From positions 1 to 41,733 of the forward strand of contig JADKKA010000015.1 in the NCBI GenBank assembly GCA_016720745.1: a stretch of DNA of 41,733 nucleotides, read 5' to 3'. Below, piece after piece: positions 27,901 to 36,335 of this stretch. The notes under the pieces are model-generated. The model made no database searches and was not told the DNA's origin. It was given only the letters and a program-made list of their open reading frames with translations. This DNA comes from Chitinophagaceae bacterium. GTDB taxonomy: Bacteria; Bacteroidota; Bacteroidia; Chitinophagales; Chitinophagaceae. The translations under genes and the position numbers were made by a program. Numbering within the stretch: the stretch's first letter is position 1; each line of letters starts with the position of its first letter.

Positions 27901-28700
27901 ATCTGCTACATAGAGCATTGTGCCATAAATCGCGATGTGCTGAAGGCCCAAAAAGTGGTTATTATCTGCGCCTGTTATACCTGGAGTTCCAATCGTGCTG
28001 AGCAAATTTCCAGCACTGTCAAAGACCAAAACCTGCTGATTGCCAATATTGTCGGTCCAAAATGAGGCACCATCGCTAATGTACACATTGCCCGCGCCAT
28101 CAAATGCAATACCGCTGGGGCTGCAAAAGTGCCGTCATTATGAAAATCTATCAGATAGTTATTGGCCGCATCAAATTTGATTACTCGCCCGTTGTTATCC
28201 ACGATCCATGTTTGTCCACTGCCATCCACGGCCATATCAAATATAGCCCATGGTTCGCCATTGTTATATGCAGTCCCAGCTGTCCCAATTGTGCTCACAT
28301 GGGCACCAGTGTTCGTATATTTTAAAAGACGGTGTCCCCAATATTCACCGATCAAAATATTAGTTCCATCGGTAGCGATGCCCCATGGAAAGTTAAGGTG
28401 ATCTGTATCAGCAATATATGGAATTTCTGTTACTCCAAAGGTTTGTACATAACTAAAGTTCAAACCCACCGTGCCAAGAGTCAATGTTTGAGCACTTGGA
28501 TCCGATTTAGCCTGATCAAGGAAAAAATTTCCCCGTCCTAATTGATCTTCCCCTAGGGGAAATTTCCCTTGTGGAAAAAGAAACTCATACAAAACTTCTG
28601 TCGGCTGAGGAGGTTCCTGAGCCTTAGCAGACCCAATCGGACCAAGAATTAAACTCAACATGATCAATATAACTAGTGCGGTTATACTTTTACGTAACAT
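24011..28700 (-). CDS. Secreted NHL/BNR-like propeller protein with Ig-like, InlB-type and FG-GAP modules (frameshifted)
   Basis: A very large exported protein (about 1560 residues if restored) spread over eight frames. It starts with a signal peptide (MLRKSITALVILIMLS to about residue 28, AKAQ) very similar to that of the solute-binding fusion. The region 28500-26650 holds NHL repeats (e.g. FGVTEIPYIADTDHLNFPWG, VADSQNHRVQVFN, VTDCWRHRVQIFN). Region 26650-25570 holds sialidase/Kelch-like blades of the type GTQLYAGTYNFNGSGSQLWH and GFGDSTN. Then come an Ig-like domain (25550-25240), an InlB-type repeat (MFTGWSGACSGTGSCVV; 25220-24975) and six FG-GAP repeats. Breaks lie at about 28100, 27680, 27080, 26250, 25930, 25850, 25300 and 24250. 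No catalytic site is evident; a ligand-binding or structural surface role is likely. Confidence 0.8.
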
Positions 28701-28874
28701 AATATTCTCCTTTTGGAAATGTGTAATAAATGCGGTTTAGTTTTCTTTGCAGGTTTTATATGTAGGAGGCTTTGGTAGCGATCAATTTCCTCCCTATTTA
28801 TCCATGTCGTGAATGATTTACATAATTTGTATTAATTTTGTTTTATGATACAGGCATATAAAAGTGTAAATCAA
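28701..28874 (-). promoter_or_regulatory. Promoter and leader of the NHL/BNR gene
   Basis: TTGATT (RC of 28869-28874) and TATCAT (RC of 28845-28850), spaced 18 bases, with a leader ending in AAGGAG. It is a near copy of 21067-21241, with scattered substitutions and one short indel region, and both promoter boxes are kept. Confidence 0.6.
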
Positions 28875-28914
28875 GTATCATTTATCATGTGATTTACATT
28901 ACAGAAAGAGCCGG

Positions 28915-29065
28915 TCAATAAACCTAACAGCTCTTCGTTCTCCAGTATTTACATCGTCAGCCCATCGGCCTCAATACTTCCATCGTCCATCACGATCTTG
29001 CGCGGAGATAATTCCTGCACCAGCTTCATATCCTGTGTCGTGATCGGCATTTCACGCATTATGCT
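28915..29065 (-). pseudogene. CbiO/EcfA-type ABC ATPase C-terminal remnant (copy 2)
   Basis: On the minus strand the frame reads MPITTQDMKLVQELSPRKIV, then MDDGSIEADGLTM, a stop, and ILENEELL. It is the same ATPase C-terminal piece as the other copies, with one in-frame stop and a Q for H change in the STHD/TTHD motif. Confidence 0.65.
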
Positions 29066-29073
29066 GTTATGAA

Positions 29074-29111
29074 TCAGATCGAGAGTCAGGCACCTGCCCA
29101 ACTCTCGATCT
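29074..29111 (-). other. Conserved hairpin after the stop codon (copy 3)
   Basis: CAGATCGAGAG pairs with CTCTCGATCTG. Relative to copy 2, one base is lost from each arm so that the stem stays perfect. It begins about 30 bases after the stop at 29142. Confidence 0.8.
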
Positions 29112-29141
29112 GTTCTCTAAAATGCGATTGTTATCTGACTT

Positions 29142-30105
29142 CTATTTCGCAGTTCCGATATACCCTCCATCCAACCCGAACCCCACCAGGTCTGCTTTGC
29201 CATCGTTGTTCACATCCCCCACTGTGCGCACATACTGGCTCACCGTCCAGCCATGCGATAGATCAAAATCATTCGTCCAGCGGCTGACCGCATCAAAACT
29301 GGCACCGTTCGATAGTGCCACATATACCCCATCCTGCCCAAATCCGATCAGGTCATCCCTGCCGTCATTATTGACGTCCCCCACTGTCCGCACAAACCCG
29401 GCCACCGTCCAGCCATGCGACAGATCAAAAGACGAGCTCCATTTGCTGATCGACCCAAAGCTGGTCCCGTTGGAGAGTGCCACATACACACCGTCCAGTC
29501 CAAACCCGATCAGGTCATCCCGACCATCATTGTTCACATCTCCCACCGTCCGCACAAATTGACTTACTGTCCAGCCATGCGACAGATCAAAGGACGAAGC
29601 TCCACTTGCTGATCGAACCAAAGCCACTGCCGTTGGAAAGTGCCACATACACACCGTCCAGCCCAAACCCGATCAGGTCATCTCTGCCGTCATTATTGAC
29701 ATCCCCCACCGTTCGCACAAATTGACTTACTGTCCAGCCATGCGACAGATCAAAGGATGAGCTCCATTTGCTGATCGGGTCAAAGCTCGTACCGTTGGAA
29801 AGCGCCACGTACACACCATCCAATCCAAACCCGATCAGGTCATCTCGACCATCGTTGTTGACGTCCCCCACCGTCCGCACAAAGTCTGCCACTGTCCAGC
29901 CATGAAAGAGATCAAAGGACGAACTCCACTTGCTGACCGCACCAAACCCACTGCCGTTAGAGAGTGCCACATACACACCATCCAGCCCAAACCCGATCAG
30001 ATCATCCCGTCCGTCATTATTGACATCCCCACCGTCCGCACATACTGGCTCACCGTCCAGCCATGCGAGAGATCAAACGCTGTCGTCCAGCGGCTGGGAT
30101 TATTA
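29142..30105 (-). repeat. Six tandem FG-GAP/VCBS-type repeats (module copy 4)
   Basis: Six repeats of about 162 bases closing the choice-of-anchor D gene. One C is missing from the five-C run at about 30027-30030, and one extra base lies at about 29596. The order of repeat variants is as in the other copies. Confidence 0.9.
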
Positions 30106-33100
30106 AATTTCTTAAGGGCGAAGGTAGCAGTAACAGATTTGGCGTCTATCATAGTGACAACGCAGCTGCCCGTTCCAGAACACGCACCGCTCCAGCCATC
30201 AAACATCGAATCTGATGATGGTGCCGCATTAAGAGTAATTACAGTATTATAGGCATATTCCTCGGAGCAATCAGCGCCACAATTGATTCCAGCTGAACTG
30301 CTGGTTACCGTGCCACCTCCAGTGCCGGCTTTGACAACTGTCAATATGGGTAGTTTTTCAATATCGTATACCTGACCGGTAGTGAAATCGCCATCCCCTA
30401 CTGCCGCCCCACCGAGTGGATTTGACGCAGCATCCACAATTGAATTGTTATCCACCATATCCAAGCGGATCGTGCCATTGCCTGAACCAGTGTTCACGTT
30501 AACTGAGTATGTGGTTCCCGATGTGGGTGTTACGCCTGTGACAAACTCACCATTTATTCCTGGGCTGGTTGTGAGGACAAAATCATTGAAAGGTGCAATT
30601 GTATCCACTCCCGTCACAGATTCAGAGAAAGTAACTATGAAATTTACACTGGCTGCACTAGTCGGGCTGGTACCGACTCGAGTACTAAATTTTACAATGG
30701 GCGCAGTAGCATCCAATACCCAGGAATATGAAGCAGGTGAAGCATCAGCATTATTAGCCAAGTCAATAGCGTAAACATCGAAGATGTGTGCGCCATCAGA
30801 TAGCGCGGACGAAGTAAATGGACTTGTACAAAGTGTATAGGTTCCACTATCCATTCTGCACATGAAGGAAGCAACACCGCTGCCAGTATCATCGTTGCCG
30901 CTGAAGGTGAAACTCGGGGTATTATCTGTGTCTAGATTGGCAGGCTTGGTAATGATTGTTGTGTCAGGCGCAATAGTATCCAATATCCATGAATATGAAG
31001 CAGGTGAAGCATCAGCATTATTAGCCAAGTCAATAGCATAAACATCGAAGGTGTGTGATCCATCAGCAAGCGCGGATGAAGTAAATGGACTTGTACAGAG
31101 TATATAAGTACCACTGTCAATCCTGCACATGAAGGAAGCAACGCCACTACCCGCACCATCATTGCCGCTGAAGGTGAAAGTTGGAGTGCTGTCATTATTC
31201 AAACTGCCAGGCTGCGATTCGATTTGGGTATCTGGTGAGAACCTATCAGTTGTGCCTTGAACGGAAAAATTATACGGATTTTCATTCGAGTCATCGCTGT
31301 AAACGTTTAAAGATGCTGTGCTTAAACCGATTAGGCTGGGATCAAAAACAATTGTGAAAGTAGTTGAACCGCCTGGAATGATTGGACTTACAGGTTGCAC
31401 ACTGACTGTGAAATCAGACGAGCCAAATACCAACACTTTGCTTGGCGATCCTGTCAATATGAGATTGCCATCTCCAAGATTGTATATGGTGAAGGTACGG
31501 TTTACCGTACCACCTGTTGCTTCGGCGCTACCAAAATCTGTATAGTCAGTTAAGGATGGAGAAGTATCACCATCGAGGATTGAAGTGTTATTCCCCTGGA
31601 TATCTATTTCAGGGAAGGTAGTCCCAGTCCCTTGAATGGAGAAGTTGTACGGATTTTCGTTAGGATCATCATTGGCGATGGAAATGGATGTAGTTCGCAG
31701 GCCACCCGCGGTTGGATCGAACACAACTGTAAATGAGGCAGAACCAGAGGGAAGAATTGGGCTTGAAGGTTGCAAGGTGACGGAAAAATCGCTTGCATGT
31801 GCTCCACTTATGATTACTCTCGAAGAGTCAGTTAGGTTAAGGTTGCCAGCGCCAGTATTGTAAATAGTGAACGTGTGGCTAATTGCTCCACTAGCGACTG
31901 GGGTACTGCCGAAATTTGTGTAGTCTGTGATTGTCGGTGTGCTGTCTCCATCTACAATTGAAATATTATTACCTTTTATATCCATCTCAGGATAAATATC
32001 GCCAGTTCCTTGAATGGAGAAGTTGTAGGGATTTTCGTTAGAGTCGTCGTTGGCAATTGAAATGGACGCACTTCGCACGCCGCCTGCACTTGGATCAAAA
32101 ACAACTGTAAATGTAGTTGACCCCGATCCGGCGATTGGACTTACAGGTTGCACCGTTACAGAAAAGTCGCTTGCGTGTGCCCCGCTTATGATTACTCTCG
32201 GAGAATCTGTCAGGTTGAGGTCACCAGGGCCAATATTGGAAATTGTGAATGTATGGCTTACTGTTCCGCTTGTAACTGCGACAATGCCAAAGTCTGTATT
32301 GTCAGAGCTGTATGGTGTAGTGTCTCCATCAAAAATTATGAGATTGTTTCCTTTTATGCTGATTTCAGGTCCATTTAAAGCAGCTAGGAAATCCTGATTG
32401 TATAAGTCACTTTGGGTGCCGCCGTACTCCCTGTTGGCAGGGCTAAAGGTATATCCTCCATCCTTTGTTGGCCTGACCGTGCCAGACCATTGATTTGACA
32501 CCATAAGAAAATAATTTCCATAAATGTCACTCGTAACAGATTTTTCGACGCCATCCGTGTAGGACAGGATGGCGCTACCGATTCCCACATTACCAGAAAT
32601 TATTCGAATGTCAGTCAAGCAAGCATTGGATGGGTACAAAGCTAAAGCAGGATTCGTAAAATAAGTCCACCAATCGTTAGAAACATTGTCCGGTCCACAA
32701 CCGGGGTGCTGCGGAAAATGGCTAAACCAGTATCCATAATACCCAAGACCCGTACAATCCCAAATCAAGCACGTAACAGGCTGTGAGACTTGAAGTGGAT
32801 CGCTTAAATTAGGATAATTGGAAAAGTCATTACAATTTGATAATGTAGCTGACGTATTACTATAATCATAGTCGGCAGCACCGTTCGGGGGATAATGAGA
32901 ACTTCCGCATCCGCTATAGGAATAATTTGGGGATAGCGCTTTGACGAGTCCAAATTTATCCCAACTGTGACTCGTGTTATTTTGTTGCCAGCTTCCATAA
33001 ACTTTGGTCATTATGGATTCAGTCCGGTGGGTGAAATTATGAACCGCTTCATGCACAGTTCGTTCGACGCTTGGACCCATGATCGGAATCAATCTGTTGC

Positions 33101-33512
33101 ATCCGTGCGGACCATTCACAGGAGGTGAATTGATAAAATATGCGCCGGGGCCCACCAATGTGGATTCATAAAAGCCAAACCAAGGACCATTGTAAATCCA
33201 GACTTCATCAATTTCTCCACGATTCAATTTACCGCATATATCGAATTCGGCTGAATTCACGATCTTATTGTAATTGACCCCATTCGGGCTATGTGCTGTT
33301 TGTTGACCCGCCAGAACTGCCAGGTAATTTGATTCTGTGTATGAAAACCCATCTGTTAATTCCGGCCATCCATTGGTAACAATTGTCGTATCAACGACGT
33401 TGTAATTCAATTTGTTATTTGAGGCTTGTTTGAAGAAATCAATGGTTTGCTGTGTGATCACTGAATTGTCGTTCCAGAGTTCGTATTCGCTTAACTTTTG
33501 CCCATTGCTCAA
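29997..33512 (-). CDS. Choice-of-anchor D / Ig-like secreted protein, main part, with HExxH motif
   Basis: The main frame (1171 residues) of a gene that continues upstream to 34203 and downstream through the repeats to 29142. The first 200 residues contain EVWIYNGPWFGFYESTLVGP and HEAVHNFTHRTESIM, which carries HExxHxxxH and may bind zinc. A carboxypeptidase-like Ig domain (IISGNVGIGSAILSYTDGV; about 32600-32400) follows. Then three choice-of-anchor D domains start at about 32374, 31992 and 31610 (each with GNN and DGD, ending in NPYNFSIQGTG or similar), then two Ig-like domains (STPTFTFSGND; 31237-30715), a SVNFIVTFSESVTGVDT domain (30700-30370) and an InlB-type repeat (30350-30120). FG-GAP repeats begin at about 30105. 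The frame breaks at about 30028. Confidence 0.8.
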   Translation of the reverse strand: MSNGQKLSEYELWNDNSVITQQTIDFFKQASNNKLNYNVVDTTIVTNGWPELTDGFSYTESNYLAVLAGQQTAHSPNGVNYNKIVNSAEFDICGKLNRGEIDEVWIYNGPWFGFYESTLVGPGAYFINSPPVNGPHGCNRLIPIMGPSVERTVHEAVHNFTHRTESIMTKVYGSWQQNNTSHSWDKFGLVKALSPNYSYSGCGSSHYPPNGAADYDYSNTSATLSNCNDFSNYPNLSDPLQVSQPVTCLIWDCTGLGYYGYWFSHFPQHPGCGPDNVSNDWWTYFTNPALALYPSNACLTDIRIISGNVGIGSAILSYTDGVEKSVTSDIYGNYFLMVSNQWSGTVRPTKDGGYTFSPANREYGGTQSDLYNQDFLAALNGPEISIKGNNLIIFDGDTTPYSSDNTDFGIVAVTSGTVSHTFTISNIGPGDLNLTDSPRVIISGAHASDFSVTVQPVSPIAGSGSTTFTVVFDPSAGGVRSASISIANDDSNENPYNFSIQGTGDIYPEMDIKGNNISIVDGDSTPTITDYTNFGSTPVASGAISHTFTIYNTGAGNLNLTDSSRVIISGAHASDFSVTLQPSSPILPSGSASFTVVFDPTAGGLRTTSISIANDDPNENPYNFSIQGTGTTFPEIDIQGNNTSILDGDTSPSLTDYTDFGSAEATGGTVNRTFTIYNLGDGNLILTGSPSKVLVFGSSDFTVSVQPVSPIIPGGSTTFTIVFDPSLIGLSTASLNVYSDDSNENPYNFSVQGTTDRFSPDTQIESQPGSLNNDSTPTFTFSGNDGAGSGVASFMCRIDSGTYILCTSPFTSSALADGSHTFDVYAIDLANNADASPASYSWILDTIAPDTTIITKPANLDTDNTPSFTFSGNDDTGSGVASFMCRMDSGTYTLCTSPFTSSALSDGAHIFDVYAIDLANNADASPASYSWVLDATAPIVKFSTRVGTSPTSAASVNFIVTFSESVTGVDTIAPFNDFVLTTSPGINGEFVTGVTPTSGTTYSVNVNTGSGNGTIRLDMVDNNSIVDAASNPLGGAAVGDGDFTTGQVYDIEKLPILTVVKAGTGGGTVTSSSAGINCGADCSEEYAYNTVITLNAAPSSDSMFDGWSGACSGTGSCVVTMIDAKSVTATFALKKFNNPSRWTTAFDLSHGWTVSQYVRTVGMSIMTDGMI

Positions 33513-33594
33513 GAGAGGGTCATAAATAATTACATAAACCTTCTTGAAGACGGCATCTGAAAGTATATCAAGTGCTTGAAGGTTATTGAATGTG

Positions 33595-34203
33595 TCATAT
33601 GTGTTTATGGGGTTTCTTACCCTGAGAGTCGACGAGAGTTACATTTCCAAGATTGGGCTTCCCAAATGTTATCAGTATGGGGAGGATATCGTTGGTGATG
33701 ACTTCCTGGTTGATTGATTGAATACTCAATTGTGCTTTCTGTAGTGTGATTGTAAAATCCACTCCTTGATGAAGGTATGTGCCGCAGTTGTCGATTTCTC
33801 CATAACTTCTTGCTTCAACAACGGAATTAATTCCTAGTTGCACTAAGTCCTGTTGTATTTCGGCCGCGATTTCCGGCATAAATGGACCATTCACCCACAT
33901 TGATCCACCGTTTGGGATACAATTTAGTTCTTGCACAGTATTGTCAAATTGGGGAATTATATTTTTCGATAAAAATGCCGAGTTGGTCTCTTTTTCAACC
34001 TGCATATCTCTAACTGCTAAATTGGCAGAATTTGATACACCTTGATCAAGTTTCTTTGGAACGTCAATATTGATTGTCTGTTCTTCAACTGGTTCATCCG
34101 CCTTTGCAGTTGCAGATACTGTCCCCAATGTCCCAGCAAAAAATAACAGGATAATGAAACAATGCAAACATAAAGTTTTGATATTTTGAGTACTTTTTTT
34201 CAT
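33595..34203 (-). CDS. N-terminal part of the choice-of-anchor D protein (signal peptide and leader domain)
   Basis: A 202-residue frame with a Sec signal peptide (MKKSTQNIKTLCLHCFIILL to about residue 36, ATAKA) and a domain containing NCIPNGGSMWVNGPFMPEIA. It ends in a short false tail. The next frame continues from the same point (VRNPINTYDTFNNLQALDIL and on into LSNGQKLSEYELWND), so a single indel at about 33620 separates this piece from the main part. GGAGGGT lies about 9 bases before the ATG. The domain itself is not recognised. Confidence 0.75.
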   Translation of the reverse strand: MKKSTQNIKTLCLHCFIILLFFAGTLGTVSATAKADEPVEEQTINIDVPKKLDQGVSNSANLAVRDMQVEKETNSAFLSKNIIPQFDNTVQELNCIPNGGSMWVNGPFMPEIAAEIQQDLVQLGINSVVEARSYGEIDNCGTYLHQGVDFTITLQKAQLSIQSINQEVITNDILPILITFGKPNLGNVTLVDSQGKKPHKHI

Positions 34204-34329
34204 AGATTACCCTCCAACTCTTTGGGTATTACCGTAATATTCTTTTATACCTCTCGTAACAAATCACTTTTACATGCAGTTGTATATTTTGACAAATCCT
34301 AAAAATTCATCCCCGATGGGAATTGGTGG

Positions 34330-34530
34330 CAAAGTTGATCGAACAGGTGAAATTGCATTATAGTGGTGCGGAACATGGTTTGGTAAGATGTTTACCGCAA
34401 TTTCTATCGCTTGTGGCACCAATTCATGTACATTTTACCGCATTAGTCGGCGTAACAGGCGAAGCCGCAAACGCGAGCATCGCAATCGTAAAGACCGCGA
34501 AGATTCGATACAAATTTAGTACTAGATTTT
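34330..34530 (-). pseudogene. Possible decayed 5' end of another secreted protein
   Basis: On the minus strand an open stretch reads YRIFAVFTIAMLAFAASP then VTPTNAVKCT. It has the n-h-c layout of a Sec signal peptide and is followed after a stop by IGATSDRN. The pattern CTxxGATSxxxNW is seen at the start of some secreted Chloroflexota proteins. There is no good start codon and the frame closes quickly, so at most this is a remnant. Confidence 0.3.
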
Positions 34531-34870
34531 GTGTTTATGTTTCTATTGTTTAGTTGAAACTTCAACTGCTATAGCAAAAAACTGTCAAGACATATCTTTG
34601 TGGATAGCCTGACATACCAAAAGGCGCAACCTTACCTACAATTTTATTTCCATATAATATAAAACAACCTAAATTTACTTTACTCCTATAAATCTTTGTA
34701 TTTGATTTGAAATAAATACGAGTTTTTTTGTCAAACAAACTATTACCCCCTCACTTATGCGAATCCTGTATTCCAATGTAATTTCAGACGGTTAAGCGGT
34801 ACGAACTAACATGATACGTTTAGCAAAACAAATCAGTATAATGATTACTGTCTTTCTGGCTTTATATACC

Positions 34871-34912
34871 AAAAAATCCCTGGTGATTCTCTATGCAAGG
34901 AATCACTTAGGG
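34871..34912 (-). terminator. Probable Rho-independent terminator
   Basis: On the minus strand GTGATTC pairs with GAATCAC and CCCT with AGGG around a small internal loop, and ATTTTTTGG follows directly. It lies downstream of the M6 protease gene and its ABC-ATPase remnant, and would end that transcript before the choice-of-anchor D gene. Confidence 0.65.
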
Positions 34913-35067
34913 TAATCTAAATTTGATCAATGATATGTTTCTTGCATGTCAATTCTTGGTTGTTCATTGAGCGAAATATTATTGTAGACGAGGAACAAGC
35001 AGGTGGTAGAGAACTGTCCTGCCAACAAACCCATCATCTGCACAAAGTTGTAAAACTTAGTTTCATC

Positions 35068-35280
35068 TCACGGCTTCTCCAACCCATGCGCGGTCAACAA
35101 CTCTTCGTTCTCCAAAATATCCTTTATCAAACTATCAGCCACGATGTTCCCATCATCTATCACGATCGTGCGCGGAAATAATTCCTGCACCAGTTTTATG
35201 TCATGCGTCGTAATCGGCAGTTCATAGATACAATTGATCAATATTCCCAGCGCACTCAGAAATCCCCATGACGAAACGTG
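35068..35280 (-). pseudogene. CbiO/EcfA-type ABC ATPase C-terminal remnant (copy 3, best preserved)
   Basis: The frame reads ELPITTHDIKLVQELFPRTI, then VIDDGNIVADSLIKDILENE, and finishes ELLTAHGLEKP with a natural TGA stop at 35068. This is the complete C-terminal end of a cobalt/ECF-type ABC ATPase, from the H-loop onwards. The catalytic core is absent, and upstream of it stops interrupt the frame. Confidence 0.72.
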
Positions 35281-35335
35281 AAAGATACGCGACTTTCAAC
35301 CAATCCCAGATGGATGGGCATGGTGTTATGAATCA

Positions 35336-35373
35336 AATCGAGAGTCAGGCACATGCCCAACTCTCGAATCTGT
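35336..35373 (-). other. Conserved hairpin after the stop codon (copy 4)
   Basis: TCGAGAGT pairs with ACTCTCGA, with inner GGCA/TGCC pairing. One arm lacks the extra base seen in copy 2, so the outer stem is bulged. It starts about 13 bases after the stop at 35386. Confidence 0.75.
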
Positions 35374-35385
35374 TTTGTCTGACTT

Positions 35386-36335
35386 CTATTTCGCAGTTCC
35401 GATATACACTCCATCCAACCCGAACCCAACCAGGTCTGCTTTGCCATCATTGTTCACATCCCCCACTGTCCGCACATACTGACTCACCGTCCAGCCATGC
35501 GATAGATCAAAATCATTCGTCCAGCGGCTGACCGCATCAAAACTGGCACCGTTCGATAGTGCCACATACACCATCCTGCCCAAATCCGATCAGGTCATCC
35601 CTGCCATCAAAATTGACATCTCCCACTGTCCGCACAAACCCGGCCACCGTCCAGCCATGCGACAGATCAAAGGACGAGCTCCATTTGCTGATCGATCCAA
35701 AGCTGGTCCCGTTGGAGAGTGCCACATACACACCGTCCAACCCAAACCCGATCAGATCATCCCTGCCATCAAAATTGACATCCCCCACCGTCCGCACATA
35801 CTGGCTCACTGTCCAGCCATGCGACAGATCAAAGGACGAGCTCCACTTGCTGATCGATCCAAAGCTGGTCCCGTTGGAAAGCGCCACGTACACACCGTCC
35901 AACCCAAACCCGATCAGGTCATCCCGACCATCGTTGTTCACATCCCCCACCGTCCGCACAAATTGACTTACTGTCCAGCCATGTGAGAGGTCAAAGGACG
36001 AGCTCCATTTGCTGATCGGGTCAAAGCTCGTACCGTTGGAGAGCGCCACATACACACCATCCAATCCAAACCCGATCAGGTCGTCTCTTCCATCGTTGTT
36101 GACATCTCCCACCGTCCGCACAAAGTCTGCCACTGTCCAGCCATGAGACAGATCAAAGGACGAGCTCCACTTGCTGACCGCACCAAACCCACTGCCGTTT
36201 GAGAGCGCCACGTACACACCGTCCAACCCAAACCCGATCAGATCATCCCGTCCGTCATTGTTGACATCCCCCACCGTCCGCACAAATTGACTCACTGTCC
36301 AGCCATGCGATAGATCAAAGGCCGTCGTCCATTTG
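35386..36335 (-). repeat. Six tandem FG-GAP/VCBS-type repeats (module copy 5)
   Basis: Six repeats closing the M6 protease gene. The second has TVADF, the fourth NFDGRDD, the fifth TVAGF and the sixth SRWTNDF. Two bases are missing at about 35571 (CACCATCC against CACCCCATCC in other copies), which breaks the frame in the fifth repeat. Confidence 0.9.

Larger units (their letters stand above)
34204..35067. other. Gene-poor stretch upstream of the choice-of-anchor D gene
   Basis: No intact gene. It holds the leader of the choice-of-anchor D gene, a decayed signal-peptide-like segment at about 34390-34530 and a terminator at 34871-34912. Between about 34560 and 34860 the sequence is AT-rich and I see nothing I can name. 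Confidence 0.55.

Noticed and set aside
34323..34553. A 76-residue plus-strand open frame
   Set aside because: No recognisable domain, no ribosome-binding site of note, opposite to all other genes, and it overlaps the better minus-strand signal-peptide-like remnant.
17457..36335. GDVNNDGRDD motifs as dockerin modules
   Set aside because: Dockerins have two loops of about 22 residues. Here there are six units of 54 residues with FG-GAP-type GFGLDGVYVAL strands, and no cohesin is visible.
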